From Selaginella moellendorffii (lineage: Eukaryota; Streptophyta; Lycopodiopsida; Selaginellales; Selaginellaceae), in assembly GCF_000143415.4 (NCBI RefSeq), contig NW_003314277.1, positions 60,127 through 124,126 of the forward strand: a stretch of 64,000 bases of DNA. Direction: 5' to 3'. Position numbers and translations under genes: made by a program. The number at the start of each line of letters is the position of its first letter. Within the stretch, counting starts at the first letter, position 1. Positions 43,840-54,628 of the stretch are shown here, piece after piece. The notes under the pieces were generated by a model, which saw only the letters and a list, made by a program, of their open reading frames with translations, did no database searches and was not told the origin of the DNA.

Positions 43840-44599
43840 TTACATCATGTGGAACACTGGAGTCTTGGTGAAAAACTCGGTGATCACCAGGGCGAGGAAT
43901 CCAAGCATCGCTGTTCGCCCATTCCAGCGGTCCGCCATGGCTCTAAACGGCCCAATTGATCTACTGTCGGGGCTCTCGCCCTTAAACATGGGCACCAGCG
44001 ACGCGTACGCGAAAAGCTGTGCCACCGCTAGGAAATGGAAAAGACCAGTGCTCCCCGGAGAGTAGAGCTGCTCCGCCACCGTTTGTCCCGTCATTCGCTC
44101 CACTGCGAATGCCCACACCAATCCTACCATTGCCTGTTTGACAAGTTCACGTTACTTACTTGGTTGATCTAGAAAAAAACGCGAAGAAAAATCACCAATC
44201 GCTTACCAGTCTTCCGTTGATCGTTTCCGGGCCGGCTCCATCGAACGCCATCAAGCTGGGGAACGATCGATCGCCAGTCTCTGGTCGCCTCTCGACCTCT
44301 GGCCTGGGATAGAATGATCCGGACGATGGGACGGCTCCAAACACGGAGCGCTTCTCCGACTCGTTCTCGGCCTGGTTCTTGAGCACCTCCTCGCGGGTTA
44401 TCTCCTTCTTGGTGCCGTCGAGAACGCCGCTGATGCCGCCATCGCCACCATCCCTTGATTTGTTCGAGGACGCTCTTACTACTACTAGATTTCTTGTCCC
44501 GATGGAGCTTGTGGGCGATTGTGATTGGACATGAAGCTTGTTAGAGATGAGCGAGGAAGAAGAGAGAGCTGTGATGCTGCTGCCTGAGACGAGTGCCAT
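43840..44599 (-). CDS. ELIP: Early light-induced protein, copy 3 (chloroplast)
   Basis: Two exons, 44599-44207 and 44133-43840 (228 residues). The protein is nearly identical to copies 2 and 4 except in the transit peptide (MALVSGSSITALSSSSLISN). It has ETINGRLAMVGLVWAF, LFHFLAVAQLFAYASL and DRWNGRTAMLGFLALVITEF; the helix III motif begins with Asp instead of Glu (ADRWNGR), an unusual change at the chlorophyll-binding Glu position. The intron is nearly base-for-base the same as in copies 2 and 4. It is not flanked by the unknown 359-residue gene and lies outside the duplicated block. Confidence 0.94.
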
Positions 44600-44696
44600 T
44601 GTTTTGAGCTGCAAGTTAGCTAGCAAAAAATTCAACTGTTCAATGAATTTACAATGGGCTACTTTCTTTTACGTTTCAGATAAATGGGCACACAGA

Positions 44697-44778
44697 TATT
44701 TATACGGTATGGGACCGTACGTGGCAAAATTTAGATCTTGCTCGTGTCCACTGTATGTGTCGCACATCTTGTGCGGTG
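44697..44778 (-). promoter_or_regulatory. ELIP-3 upstream module
   Basis: Minus strand: the box acatacagtggacacgagc (about 44740-44778), one gccacgta element (44718-44725) and tataaata at 44697-44704, about 98 bp before the ATG. The ACGT element is single, as in ELIP-1. Confidence 0.65.
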
Positions 44779-44779
44779 A

Positions 44780-47360
44780 AAATGGCCGAAGGCGAAACTT
44801 CTCTAGAGAATGCAAGGTGTGATATTTTGGGCTTTCGTTTCGTTTTCCAATCGAATTCGTACACGGGGATGCTCTTTTGTCTGCACAATAAGCGTGTTAA
44901 TGTAATGCAGTTAGAAAGACTCGAGTGCTCGTCTAGTGCATCAAACATGACTATCTCCCCGGTATCACGAAGAAAAAAAGGCAAATTTCAAGACTACTTT
45001 CAAACATTAAACAAGATGAAAAAAAGACTTTGTAATCCACTTGAGAGCTGGTTATCTAGTGTGGATTTGGCAAAGCTTCATTCATATACACATTTCAAAG
45101 GGATTCTCAGTATTGTTGAATGTTATGTAATCACATATTCAAGTTCTACTAAAGGAATTCCCTCTTTCTGGTGATGTTATATATGCTCTAACTTCTCAAG
45201 ATCAGTCTTCTAAGTTACCTTCATCTAACAAAAACATCTTTCACAATGCACTCAATTTGCTTATGTTTAGAAAAATTAAGGATAACATATAACTCAAAGA
45301 CAAAGAAAAAAAAAGCACTTTCTAGTCCTCATTCCTTATTTTGTGATGGGAAAAAGTCCAATAATGGCAAGCTAACTCATTCTTGCAAACAATCACAATA
45401 ACTTTAGCTAATGAATGCAAATATAAAGCAGAGTTGAGTAAGCTTTATGTTGGGTGTCAAGCATCTTTACATGCACTTGGGTTTTTTGCTTCTTTCCAAG
45501 CAACTAAGTGGGAGGGTTCAGCTTCAACATTTTGGATTGCAAGTTTTTCATAAGAAACTACCTTAACAGGCCATGGCTCGCCCATTAATTTGATCTAGCC
45601 ATTGGTAGCCATCCGATGAAGTCAAGTTCTCTGCCAAAACGTGGCTGACAACTGCCAGAACCCAGCTGCCAGCTGCTAGGTTTTGGAGAACCAGGCTACC
45701 AGGTGCCAATTCTGGAGAACCCTTTTATCCTCAAATAACATTCTTCCATGTATTTATTAACAGTCTCGCCACAGCTTGTTAAGGCCATTCCATGGGCACG
45801 GGCTTGCTCGTTCCCTCCAGAACTCACTTGCCAGGCTAAGACCTGGCTCGCCTGTTCTGGGCGGGAACATGCTCACCTTACCTGGGAACTCCTTCATCAC
45901 CTTTTAGCTCAATTGTCATCTTGGAGCATTGAGCATGTTCCTTACACATCAAATGATGTTGATGATATACCAATGCAGCAAGGGTTGTGGACAACTAAGA
46001 GAATCTATCCCACAGATTGCAACACAATAATGAACTTGATTAAATTGAAGGTGCAAGTCTTATTGGCTGAATTGGTAACAATTCTTATGGATTTGCCGAT
46101 TAAAAATAATGAGCCAAAGTTATTGTTTGCCAGGAAGGAGTTGACATTGAGGAGAGGAAAGTTTTACAAGATTTCCTTGGTGAGTTTTTAAATGTTTTTG
46201 CATGAGACTACTTGGAGCTGAAAGGCATTTCACCAAACATTATTATCCACAATTGAAGCAACTCAATCCTCTTCTTGAGCCATTGGTTAAGAAAAAAGTC
46301 CACAAATTGATAAGGAAGGCACATGCATTCCTTTTCCCACCAATGTCAAAATATATTTTCTGTCAATTTTTCTGAGTTACAAAAGGATTACATGTAACAC
46401 AGTGATTGGTATGAGACAGGAGGAGATATTTGCTATGGAAGAGAGGCTTGAGCAAGCCACATGAGATTTCTTTTAAAATATGAGCCTAAGCTTTGTCAAT
46501 AGGGACAACATCACTTTTCTGGTATATCCAAAAAGTGATTTTTATCACTGTTGATCAGATTAGATTCCTTTATTGAATGACAGCTCCAACTAGGTTGACA
46601 GATTCAACTTCTCACTACAAATTATCAAGTATTTTTCAAAGGCATAACTTGTTTATTTAAAACATATAGACATCTTTAGAGTCACTGCAACACCTGTTTA
46701 AGCACGGGACCTTCCTAATGTTTTCTAAGCTAAGTGATAAGTTTATTTGGCACCACCATAGCATGACCATGGCTGATAATTAATTGCAGCTCACTAGGAG
46801 CTTGGTGGAGAGTAGTTACAAGCTGTTTTGCTGAGGTGTTGTTGTGGAAGTAGTGCCATGATGCTGCAAAGATGATACTTAATGTCAACATCTAACTTAC
46901 TTTCTTGGTCTTGATCCTGGAAGTTTTGGAGTAATTCTAGTACTGGTCAATTCCAGAGGTAGAAGCATTAGGCTGTAATGCAGCAGTGATAGAAGTGTCG
47001 ATTCTAAATGATTGTGGGCTAAATTTTATATGGTGTGAACCCAGTGCAATTTTCAGCACAATCATCCTTCATCACACTTGACAATGCTAAGAGTACATGT
47101 TATTGGGAATGGATCCAAGGCAATGGGCAGATTTCTCTTGTCCTAGGAGCAATGTGATTCTTGGACTGTGTGTCTTCTCTAATCCATGGCTTTCACCCAC
47201 AACACCCAATGAACTTCTTCTCTTTCAGCTAACATGCCTGTTATTAATTAGCCAACATGATTTTTATTACTGAGCCTGGGATCCAACAGTCAACAGGCCT
47301 CCCCACTATCACTTTGTATATATAGAGCTTTATATATATATAGACGAGCGCCAGTCCTAG
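44780..47360. other. Intergenic DNA, no recognised gene
   Basis: A 147-codon frame at 45748-46191 has no recognisable similarity and no supporting splice sites. Composition is AT-rich. A (TA)n tract at 47318-47342 abuts the start of the SR45-like fragment. Confidence 0.4.
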
Positions 47361-47361
47361 A

Positions 47362-48598
47362 AAGCGCTTGGCCAAGCCGGCCGAGGATTCCAGCCGCTTG
47401 CACGTCAGCCAGCTCTCGAGGAATGTGAACGAGTCCCATCTCAAGGAGATTTTCGGTAGGCTCCCATGGGTTCTAGCGCGAAACTTTGATCTTTTTGCTT
47501 TGTGTAGGGAACTATGGGGATATTATTGCTGTGGATCTTGCGATGGACAAGACGGTAAGGATAAAGAACACTTCTTCCTGACAGCATTCTCGCGTAGGCT
47601 TCTCTTTTTTTTCTTCTAAATTTCCCCTCTTTCCAGGTGAATCTTCCAAAGAGATTTGCGTACGTGGATTACAAGAGCAAATCGGATGTTGAAAAAGCTC
47701 AACAGTTCATGGATGGGGTTGGCATTCTTTTTCTTTCTTTTCTTTGTTTTTTTTTTCTGTATGGACTCGTCATCAGTGTAAAGCTTACAAGAAAGGTATC
47801 CCTGGCACGAGGGGTGTCTCCAAAACGAGACGCTGCGCCACCGCGACGAAGGCCACCAGCTTCGTCGCCGGTAAGGCGACGGTCACCTTCACCAGGATTC
47901 CGAAGGCGACGGAGGTCTCCAAACAGGTAAATTTTCTCTCGGCCGTCCTCATCGTGATTCTAATGCGCTATATGAATTTGCAGGAGCCCAATACGAAGGC
48001 CTATGGGTCGTCAGCGATCGCCAGCTCCTTACAGGCGCAGGTATGCAATAGAAAAGCTTTATGTGTTCTGAGGTTTTACCGCTGTACTATTCGCAACCAG
48101 GTCACCACTTCCAGTCAGGCGAGTACGTACACCACCACGGAGGTCTTCCCCAGTTCGACGTCGTTCAAGGACCCCTCCACCGAGGCGTATGCGCTCGCCT
48201 CCAAGGCGGATGATGCGATCGCGTTCCAGATCGCGTTCGGCTTTTAGAAGGTTTGTTGTCCTTGCTTCAAATTCTTGCTGGCTAACAGAATACTGTCTTT
48301 CCAGAGCAAGATCACCACCAAACAGGCGGGGCAGGTGAAGCTCCTACTCATCCGGATCTCCTAGTCCAGTGAGAAGAGTAAGTAGCTGTAATACTTCTCA
48401 ATCCTGTTTTTGTTTTCTCACTGCTGCAAAAGCAGAGATCACCTGTCCGGGGGGGAGCAAGGAAATCTACGAGAAGCAGAAGTCCAAAGAGGTATCCTTT
48501 CGCTGTCTTCGCTTTCCACTAACTTTCTCTTTGATTGTAGAGCTACCAGCAGCAGTCCCAGCCGAAGTCCTGTTTCTCCAAAGAACACCAACCAGTAA
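47362..48598 (+). pseudogene. SR45/RNPS1-like splicing factor, 5'-truncated and interrupted
   Basis: SR45 is a nuclear RS-RRM-RS splicing factor. Exons can be traced by homology: SSRLHVSQLSRNVNESHLKE near 47390-47455, NYGDIIAVDLAMDKT near 47507-47554, VNLPKRFAYVDYKSKSD near 47638, then Arg/Ser/Pro repeats up to ATSSSPSRSPVSPKNTNQ and a stop at 48598. Three defects are visible. No ATG or first RS domain lies upstream, where a TA repeat and an in-frame stop appear. The end of the RRM (after QQFMDG) does not join in frame. A TGA interrupts the RS region near 48335, between RRGR and SSYSSG, where the family has uninterrupted sequence. The remaining splice sites are good, so loss of function may be recent. 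Confidence 0.65.
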
Positions 48599-49467
48599 GC
48601 TCTCAAACTGCAATCAATTCAGAACAAGAACAGTCTTAATTCTTGAGGTTGTGACAGGGCAACGAAAGCCAAGTGAGCTGCGGGCTGCAAAGTCGATTCC
48701 ACAGCGAGTCCCTCAACCTCTCTGCCCAGCATTTTTCCTGCATTATTTATTTTTGTATAAGCATGTTTAATAGCCTGCTTGCTTGCTTGCATTCTTTCTT
48801 TTCGACTTACTGATAGTTTGTTTGCGCTTGAAATTGCATGGCTGTGTGCTTTTGTCGAGATAGACTTTTGATGAAATACAACCTCTCTTTTGGCTTGGAG
48901 TTCGAGAGCACGGCTTTTTCGCGTTTGTTTCCAACGCCTGTGGCTACAAAGGATAAAGGTTTCCACATTTTGACACCTCTGCTTCAGAAACACAGCTTTG
49001 TGGACACCTTTGTTTTTGGCAGTGGTCCCAGTAAATTGTTCTTGTGCTTCCTGGCAGATGATAAGGAGCTTGAGAGATTGACACCTCTGAGGCAAACATC
49101 ATCCACCCAGAGGCAAGCTTGAACACGTCCTCAACAATGGCATGGTTAACATGCTTTGTAAAGATTATGGTTTTGTTTACCTGCGCCATCTTGCTGGGCC
49201 TCTCGACGATCTAGTTAATCTGTGTCCAGAAGGCACGTCATTAAAATGTTAAACCGAATTCAAAGCACCATTCGGAAATCAACTTTGACTATGGGTTGAC
49301 CGGGCAAGCAAGACTTTGTCCCAATTGTTTTGCACGAGGGAAAAGGTGGCTGAAGCAGTGGTGAAGGTGCAAATTCCAACTTCATCACGTCACCTTTGCA
49401 AATATGCCACTTGGGCTATGTTGAGATGGTTGTTATTATTTTGCTAAGTTTCTATATGAAACCATGA
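48599..49467. other. Intergenic DNA, nothing firmly recognised
   Basis: Frames at 48838-49122 (plus) and 48944-49189 (minus, starting MAQVNKTIIFTKHVNHAIVE) are open but too short to place. The latter faintly recalls the start of plant NADP-dependent alkenal reductases, which is not enough for a call. Confidence 0.3.
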
Positions 49468-49784
49468 ACTATTTAGGAGGAGCCAGAGAACGTCGCCTTG
49501 AGCTGCCGGACCGCATTCTCATCAATAAAGAACGTCTTGATGAGCACCTCGTCCAGGATGTCCGATCCAAACATGGAGCTTGCAATGAGCTGGATGCCCG
49601 GTGACTGCGAATCCAGCGTCACGACGGCCATGGCGGTGGTGTTGCCAACGTTGAGCTGCCAGTGGATCAAACCCCGCGGGAAGATCATCACGTCGCCTTT
49701 GGAGATGACCCAAGCAAAGAGCTGGTTCTGGGTGGTGACGAATCCGGCGTACAAGCTCCCTTCCACGACGTAGATGATCTCCGA
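49468..49784 (-). pseudogene. Partial tandem copy of the germin-like gene (3' half only)
   Basis: Nearly identical to the last ~300 bp of the adjacent germin-like gene, from IIYVVEGSLYAGF to KATF. The repeat unit begins with ctatttagga at 49468 and again at 49785. It lacks the signal peptide and the first two metal ligands, so it cannot encode a functional cupin. Differences are few (for example ARV to AWV), so the duplication is recent. Confidence 0.85.
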
Positions 49785-49789
49785 ACTAT

Positions 49790-50431
49790 TTAGGAAAATG
49801 TAGCCTTGAGCTGCCGAACTGCATTCTCATCAATAAAGAAGGTCTTGACGAGCACCTCGTCCAGGATGTCCGATCCAAACATGGAGCTTGCGATAAGCTG
49901 GAAGCCCGGTGACTGCGAATCCAGCGTCACGATGGCCATGGCGGTGGTGTTACCAACGTTGAGCTGCCAGTGGATCAAACCCCGCGGGAAGATCATCACG
50001 TCGCCTTTGGAGATGACCCGAGCAAAGAGCTGGTTCTGGGTGGTGACGAATCCGGCGTACAAGCTCCCTTCCACGACGTAGATGATCTCTGAGCCTCGCG
50101 GGTGCGTGTGTGGAGGGATGAGACCGCCGGGAGCAAAGTCGAGCCTGGCTATGGAGAGGCCGAGAGAGTTGAGCCCCGGATAACTGTGGACGAAGCCAAA
50201 CACCGCGTCGGCTCTCGATGGGCCGCTGGTGTTTGCGGAGTTTCGAAGGCCCGAGAAGATGAAATCCTCGGTGGTGGTGTTGGCTGCTCGCTTGCAAGGG
50301 TAGCCATTGAGGGTGAGGTCCTTTGCGAGGTCGGCCACACAAAAGTCCTGGAGGGGATCGGCGTCGGAGGCTGTGATCACCTGGAAGATTGGTGCTGCGA
50401 TGACGAGAAATTGGAGGAGTGTGATCATCAT
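49790..50431 (-). CDS. Germin-like protein (secreted cupin)
   Basis: 213 residues, intronless. An N-terminal signal peptide (MMITLLQFLVIAAPIFQVIT) indicates secretion to the cell wall. The first germin Cys pair is present (DFCVADL and GYPCKRA). Germin box 1 reads PGGLIPPHTHPRGSEIIYV with the His-His-Glu metal ligands, and box 2 reads GDVMIFPRGLIHWQLNVGN with the last His. Germins bind manganese; some are oxalate oxidases or superoxide dismutases, which cannot be told here. Full length for the family. A truncated tandem copy follows immediately downstream. Confidence 0.93.
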   Translation of the reverse strand: MMITLLQFLVIAAPIFQVITASDADPLQDFCVADLAKDLTLNGYPCKRAANTTTEDFIFSGLRNSANTSGPSRADAVFGFVHSYPGLNSLGLSIARLDFAPGGLIPPHTHPRGSEIIYVVEGSLYAGFVTTQNQLFARVISKGDVMIFPRGLIHWQLNVGNTTAMAIVTLDSQSPGFQLIASSMFGSDILDEVLVKTFFIDENAVRQLKATFS

Positions 50432-51420
50432 TGTGTTCTTGAGTGATCCATGGAACTTGAGGAAACAAACGAGAGAGATGAATTAGAAGAGTGACCTCTT
50501 TCTTTGATTGAGTTGTGAGATGGTTGTGAAAGTATTTAAAAGATGGAAAGGCTTGGAGAAGGTTCCATGAAACACAGCAGTTGCGATGGGATCCGTCACT
50601 CTGTGTTTGACAATGTGGTGCTCTGCCCACGTCTTATATATTACTTCTTGTATCCTTTGAAGTGGGCCACTACTTATTGAATAAATCTTTGCAGCGTTGG
50701 TTGAAGAAATCTTACTTACGTCATTATTATTAATATTTTATAAGAAATTTATCTGTAACTTTAGAATATTCTTCATTCTAATGGTTGTAATTTTTTCTGC
50801 CATTCAACTTTTTCTAATTTGAATTTTCTTAGTTAAATTAGTATAAATAATGTGTTTATGTTTTGAAACCATTAAAACTATAATTTTGTCACTCCTATGA
50901 ATCATCTTTAGAAAATAACAAATGATACCAGTTTTAATAAAATTCAGTAACTCCATTTGTCACCTAAAATTTTAGAAGTGCTTAAAATGTATAAATTATT
51001 TGTTTTGTGTCTAAAGGCCATTAATTTTTTTCTCTTTCCACTACTTTAGTACATTCTAAGATAAACAATTCAATTTATACAAAAGATCAATAAAGTTGAA
51101 GTGCAAAATAATGAAATAGTAGTTAAAAATTATAATTAATATTTTCTATATACTCTCCAATTTCTAAAATGGTTTGGATCATTTAAATTTTTTTTATAAC
51201 TTAGAGTTTTGTTTTACACTTCTAAACAAGATTTATTACTATTTCTAAATTATTTCATCCAAACATTAAAAAATTTAAACTTATCCACAGCGATATATAA
51301 TAAAAATCATACAAAAATCATAGGAATGATTATAATGTAGGACAATGTGAAAAATATTTTTATTAAAGATGAAAATTATTTAATTTAAATGTGTAAGATT
51401 TGTGTGTGTGTGTGTGTGTG

Positions 51421-51457
<37 letters not shown>

Positions 51458-51510
51458 GTATGTGTGTGTATGTATATATATCTATGTGTGTGTGTGTGTG
51501 TGTGTGTATA
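50432..51510. other. AT-rich intergenic DNA with TG/CT/TA microsatellites
   Basis: No gene. From 51402 to 51510 (TG)n, (CT)n, (TA)n and (TG)n runs follow one another up to the 5' LTR of the retrotransposon. Confidence 0.6.
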
Positions 51511-51674
51511 TGTGAGGGCCAAGTGTACGGTTACGATGCCGTATACTAATATTAGCGTAGTGGCTGTCGGATTGGTTTCAATCTGGACCATTCGCTCTTG
51601 TATATAAGCTAAGGTTTTTGGGCTAATTAATATGCACATTTTTATATTCCCTTTCCATATTCTAAGCACTCACA
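51511..51674 (+). repeat. 5' LTR
   Basis: 164 bp, TGTGAG...CTCACA. It contains a TATA-like gtatataagc at 51599-51608. The next bases, ttggtggagatgagg (from 51675), would be the primer-binding site; the matching tRNA was not identified. Confidence 0.85.
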
Positions 51675-51932
51675 TTGGTGGAGATGAGGGGCACTTTTGA
51701 TTGTCCCTAAGAAGTACTTGAATTTGGGATTTTGGTTTAGACCTAGCTTTTGCATCGTCTAAATCTAACTTTTTCCATTTTCTTTCTTTTTGCTATTTCT
51801 TTTCAGGGTTTTAGTTTAGATTTAGCTTTTTGCATTGTCTAGATCTACCATTTCCTTCTAGCTTTTTGTCATTTCTCTTCTTTTTCTCTTTTTTTTTCGT
51901 TCATCTTCATGGCAGATTAACAATCTCCTCTT

Positions 51933-52862
51933 TTGACTCTAGAGCAGCAGTTGGTACAATTGCTTGATACTATGCGCTTGCAATTGAACAACCAAACTCA
52001 GTTGATGGTAGCGTTCACGGCACGTGGTACAACTCCTCCTGCTCTTGGTGCCAATCCTTGCGTTCGACCGGAGTTCTTTCGCGGGAATCCTGGGGATGAT
52101 GTGTACCATTGGTTTAATCACTTCACGATGATTGCCACATATCATTCTTGGGATGATGCTCGACGGTTGCGTGAGTTTCCCACGTGTCTTCAAAGGGCGG
52201 CGTTGCAGTGGTACAATGGTTTGAGCGCAGCCACTTGTGGGGATTGGAGTGTTCTCCCGGACGTCTTCAAACGCGCCTTCGAACATGCCGATGATTTTGA
52301 TGATGCTTTCCAACAATTGCATCGTCTTTGCCAAGGGCCATCTGAGTCGGTGATGCAATTTGGCGTTCGTTTCCAAAGTCTTTTGCTTCGTGCAGAGCCA
52401 AATATGTCGGAGCGGATTAAGCTAGGAATGTTGTGGCCAGCACTTCATCAAGATCTTGTCGGACTTGTGCATGCACTTGCTCCTGCCACCCTTGACAATG
52501 CTCTTCACTTGGCACAACGTTATGAGACGTCGCCTTTTCCACTTCTCGCTGCACGTTCTTCAGCTCCACTTCTTATGGGTGATGGTCCTGTTCCAATGGA
52601 GGTTGATGCTGCTGCTGCTCGAGTCCAAGGACAAGCGCGAGGACGTGGTCGTAGCCGTGATGTTCGCTGCTGGGTGTGTGATGAAGTTGGTCATACTTAT
52701 CGGCATTGCTATCGTTTTCCAGATTGGCGACCTCCATTCCTGGGTGGAGACCTTGGCGTCAGCAACGTCTTATGGGTGTTGCTGCAGTGGAAGGTCTGGA
52801 CACCGAGATGCATCCGGGAAACGAGGAGTCGTGCAAGTAACGGAGGGACCTTGTGCGAATAA
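51933..52862 (+). CDS. Retrotransposon Gag
   Basis: About 309 residues. It has a capsid-like retrotransposon gag domain (FFRGNPGDDVYHWFNHF, QWYNGLS, RFQSLLLRAEPNMSERIK) and a CCHC zinc knuckle CWVCDEVGHTYRHC near residue 250. The frame begins without an ATG at 51933, so the true start is uncertain. It ends shortly after the knuckle. A decayed relative lies at 1905-2165. Confidence 0.8.
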   Translation: MTLEQQLVQLLDTMRLQLNNQTQLMVAFTARGTTPPALGANPCVRPEFFRGNPGDDVYHWFNHFTMIATYHSWDDARRLREFPTCLQRAALQWYNGLSAATCGDWSVLPDVFKRAFEHADDFDDAFQQLHRLCQGPSESVMQFGVRFQSLLLRAEPNMSERIKLGMLWPALHQDLVGLVHALAPATLDNALHLAQRYETSPFPLLAARSSAPLLMGDGPVPMEVDAAAARVQGQARGRGRSRDVRCWVCDEVGHTYRHCYRFPDWRPPFLGGDLGVSNVLWVLLQWKVWTPRCIRETRSRASNGGTLCE

Positions 52863-52944
52863 ATTAGTGACCCCTCCATCTTTCTTTCAGGAGTATCATC
52901 AAGGGGTTCACTCGGCACCGGTTCATCCAGTGTTTACTTTCTAA

Positions 52945-53493
52945 GCTCGTTTTTATAACAAAAGGTCTCCTATTATTCTCTCCGTATTGGTTGATACAGG
53001 TTTGAGTTTATCTTCTATTGCTCGACTTGTTGCCACACGTTGTCGTCTACACTTGCGTCATGCGGCGGAACCAGTTTTCATTCTTTATGGCAACGGCCAT
53101 ACACATGCATGTGCACGGGATGAGGTGGACCTGGTTGTGCGTGTGGGCGATCTCAAGCTTGAGTTGCAGTCATTGCGGGTGGTGCCGAGTCAAGCTTTTG
53201 ACTTCATTCTTGGTATGGATTGGTTGCAACACAATCCTGCCAAGTGTGACTTTGAGGTTTCTCCCCCTTGTCTCATACTTCCTTATGTTTCATCCATTCC
53301 TCTTACTTCCATACCTCTTCGTCCCTCTACTTCTACCTCTGCTTCCATTACTTCTGTTCCCCCACTCTTTCCTTCTGTGTTTCCATTTTGTTTTGTTTTT
53401 CCCTTTTCCAATCCCTCCGATGATCTTTGTGTTGCAGCAATTGATCAGCACAAAATAAATAAGGCCATCTTCAAGGCGATATTGAGAATGTAA
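52945..53493 (+). CDS. Retrotransposon protease (retropepsin)
   Basis: Contains the aspartic protease active-site block VLVDTGLSLSSIA (DTG with Leu-Ser where DTGAS is usual) and FILGMDWLQHNPAKCDF near the end of the fold. It lies in a different frame from gag. The C-terminal part is Ser/Pro/Phe-rich and runs to the junction with the inverted segment near 53500. Confidence 0.75.
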   Translation, partial: ARFYNKRSPIILSVLVDTGLSLSSIARLVATRCRLHLRHAAEPVFILYGNGHTHACARDEVDLVVRVGDLKLELQSLRVVPSQAFDFILGMDWLQHNPAKCDFEVSPPCLILPYVSSIPLTSIPLRPSTSTSASITSVPPLFPSVFPFCFVFPFSNPSDDLCVAAIDQHKINKAIFKAILRM

Positions 53494-53499
53494 ATGCCT

Positions 53500-54628
53500 G
53501 AAAGGCAAGTCATCAGCAAGTGATGCAGGATTCTCAAACCCATCTCAAAACCTTCGAATCCACAGCTCAATCTTTTGAGCCTCGCGAACCTCAATAAAAG
53601 AAGGTAGATTTTGCTCTACACCTTGTGGACATTGAACGTTAAGGACAGCAACTACTGACGACACAGAATCCTCATCTAGAAAATCCACAGATGCTGACAC
53701 TCACAATCCGGAGATCAGATGAAAGATGACGTTGATGACTTCAGCAATGCTCGCAATGGTGTAGTGCGATCGGAAAGATGATCCACAAAACAACCAAGAT
53801 ATTGCACCTTACCCAAAAAGCACTGCACACCATTCACTTTGAAGTAGGGAACTTTAGAACAGCCACAAGTTTGTCAGGATTAACTTGCAAACCCTCACGA
53901 GAAATACGGTACCCAAGATAAGTTGTGTCCTTGGACCCAAACACGCACTTTGACTGCTTCAGCTTTAAACCAACGTTGTATAGTCGATCCAACACTTTAC
54001 AAATATCACGAACGTACTCCTCCCACATCCCCTCCGAGTGGATCAAGACATCATCAATGAAGTCAGCAGTCACCTCTGGTATATCGCAAAGAACCTCGTC
54101 CATCATCCGCTGGAAAGTTGCTGGAGCATTGTTCAAACCAAACGACATCACCAAGAACTCGTACAAACCAAATGGTGTACAAAAAGCAGTCTTATGAATA
54201 TCTTCTTCGGCCATCGGTACTTGCCAATACCCAGAAATAAGATTTAGCTTGGTGAACCAACGACTTCGCCCCAAACGATCCAAGAGATCAGCAGTGTGAG
54301 GAAGAGGATACACATCTGGAATCGTCACTTCGTTTAACGGATGATAGTCGATGCAGAAACGAATACTCCCATCAGGCTTTGTTACAAGATGAGGTTTACA
54401 TGCCCAAGGACTTCGTGACTTCCGAATAACACTCTTCTCCAGCATTTCCTTAACGTTTGCTTGTAAAATCTTGATCTCCTTAGGTGATCGACGACGAACA
54501 GGAACCTTGATTGGACGAGCATCCCCGGTTGGAATCGGATGACGTGTGGCAATCTTAGCCCCAGACGATAGATCAAATTCAAAGAGATCAGAATACTCCT
54601 TCATGTGGGGACGGATCCTGATGATCAT
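53500..54628 (-). pseudogene. Reverse transcriptase segment in inverted orientation
   Basis: The minus strand encodes a Ty3/gypsy RT: RSPWACKPHLVTKPDGSIRF, FCIDYHPLNE, LNLISGYWQVPM, FGLNNAPATFQRMMDEV and the catalytic FIDDVLIHS (YxDD-type), then YLGYRISREGLQVNPDK. Gag, protease and integrase of the same element are on the plus strand. The right junction is near 54612. At the left, past 53834, the minus frame degrades but still shows thumb/connection residues (CFLGKVQYLGCFVDHL). RNase H is not found. Confidence 0.85.

Noticed and set aside
45748-46191. 147-codon plus-strand frame
   Set aside because: No homology recognised, no splice partners, AT-rich setting; not enough to call a gene.
51389-51607. 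Frames over TG/CT/TA microsatellites here and at 56039-56278
   Set aside because: Translations are Val/Cys/Tyr repeats produced by simple sequence repeats.
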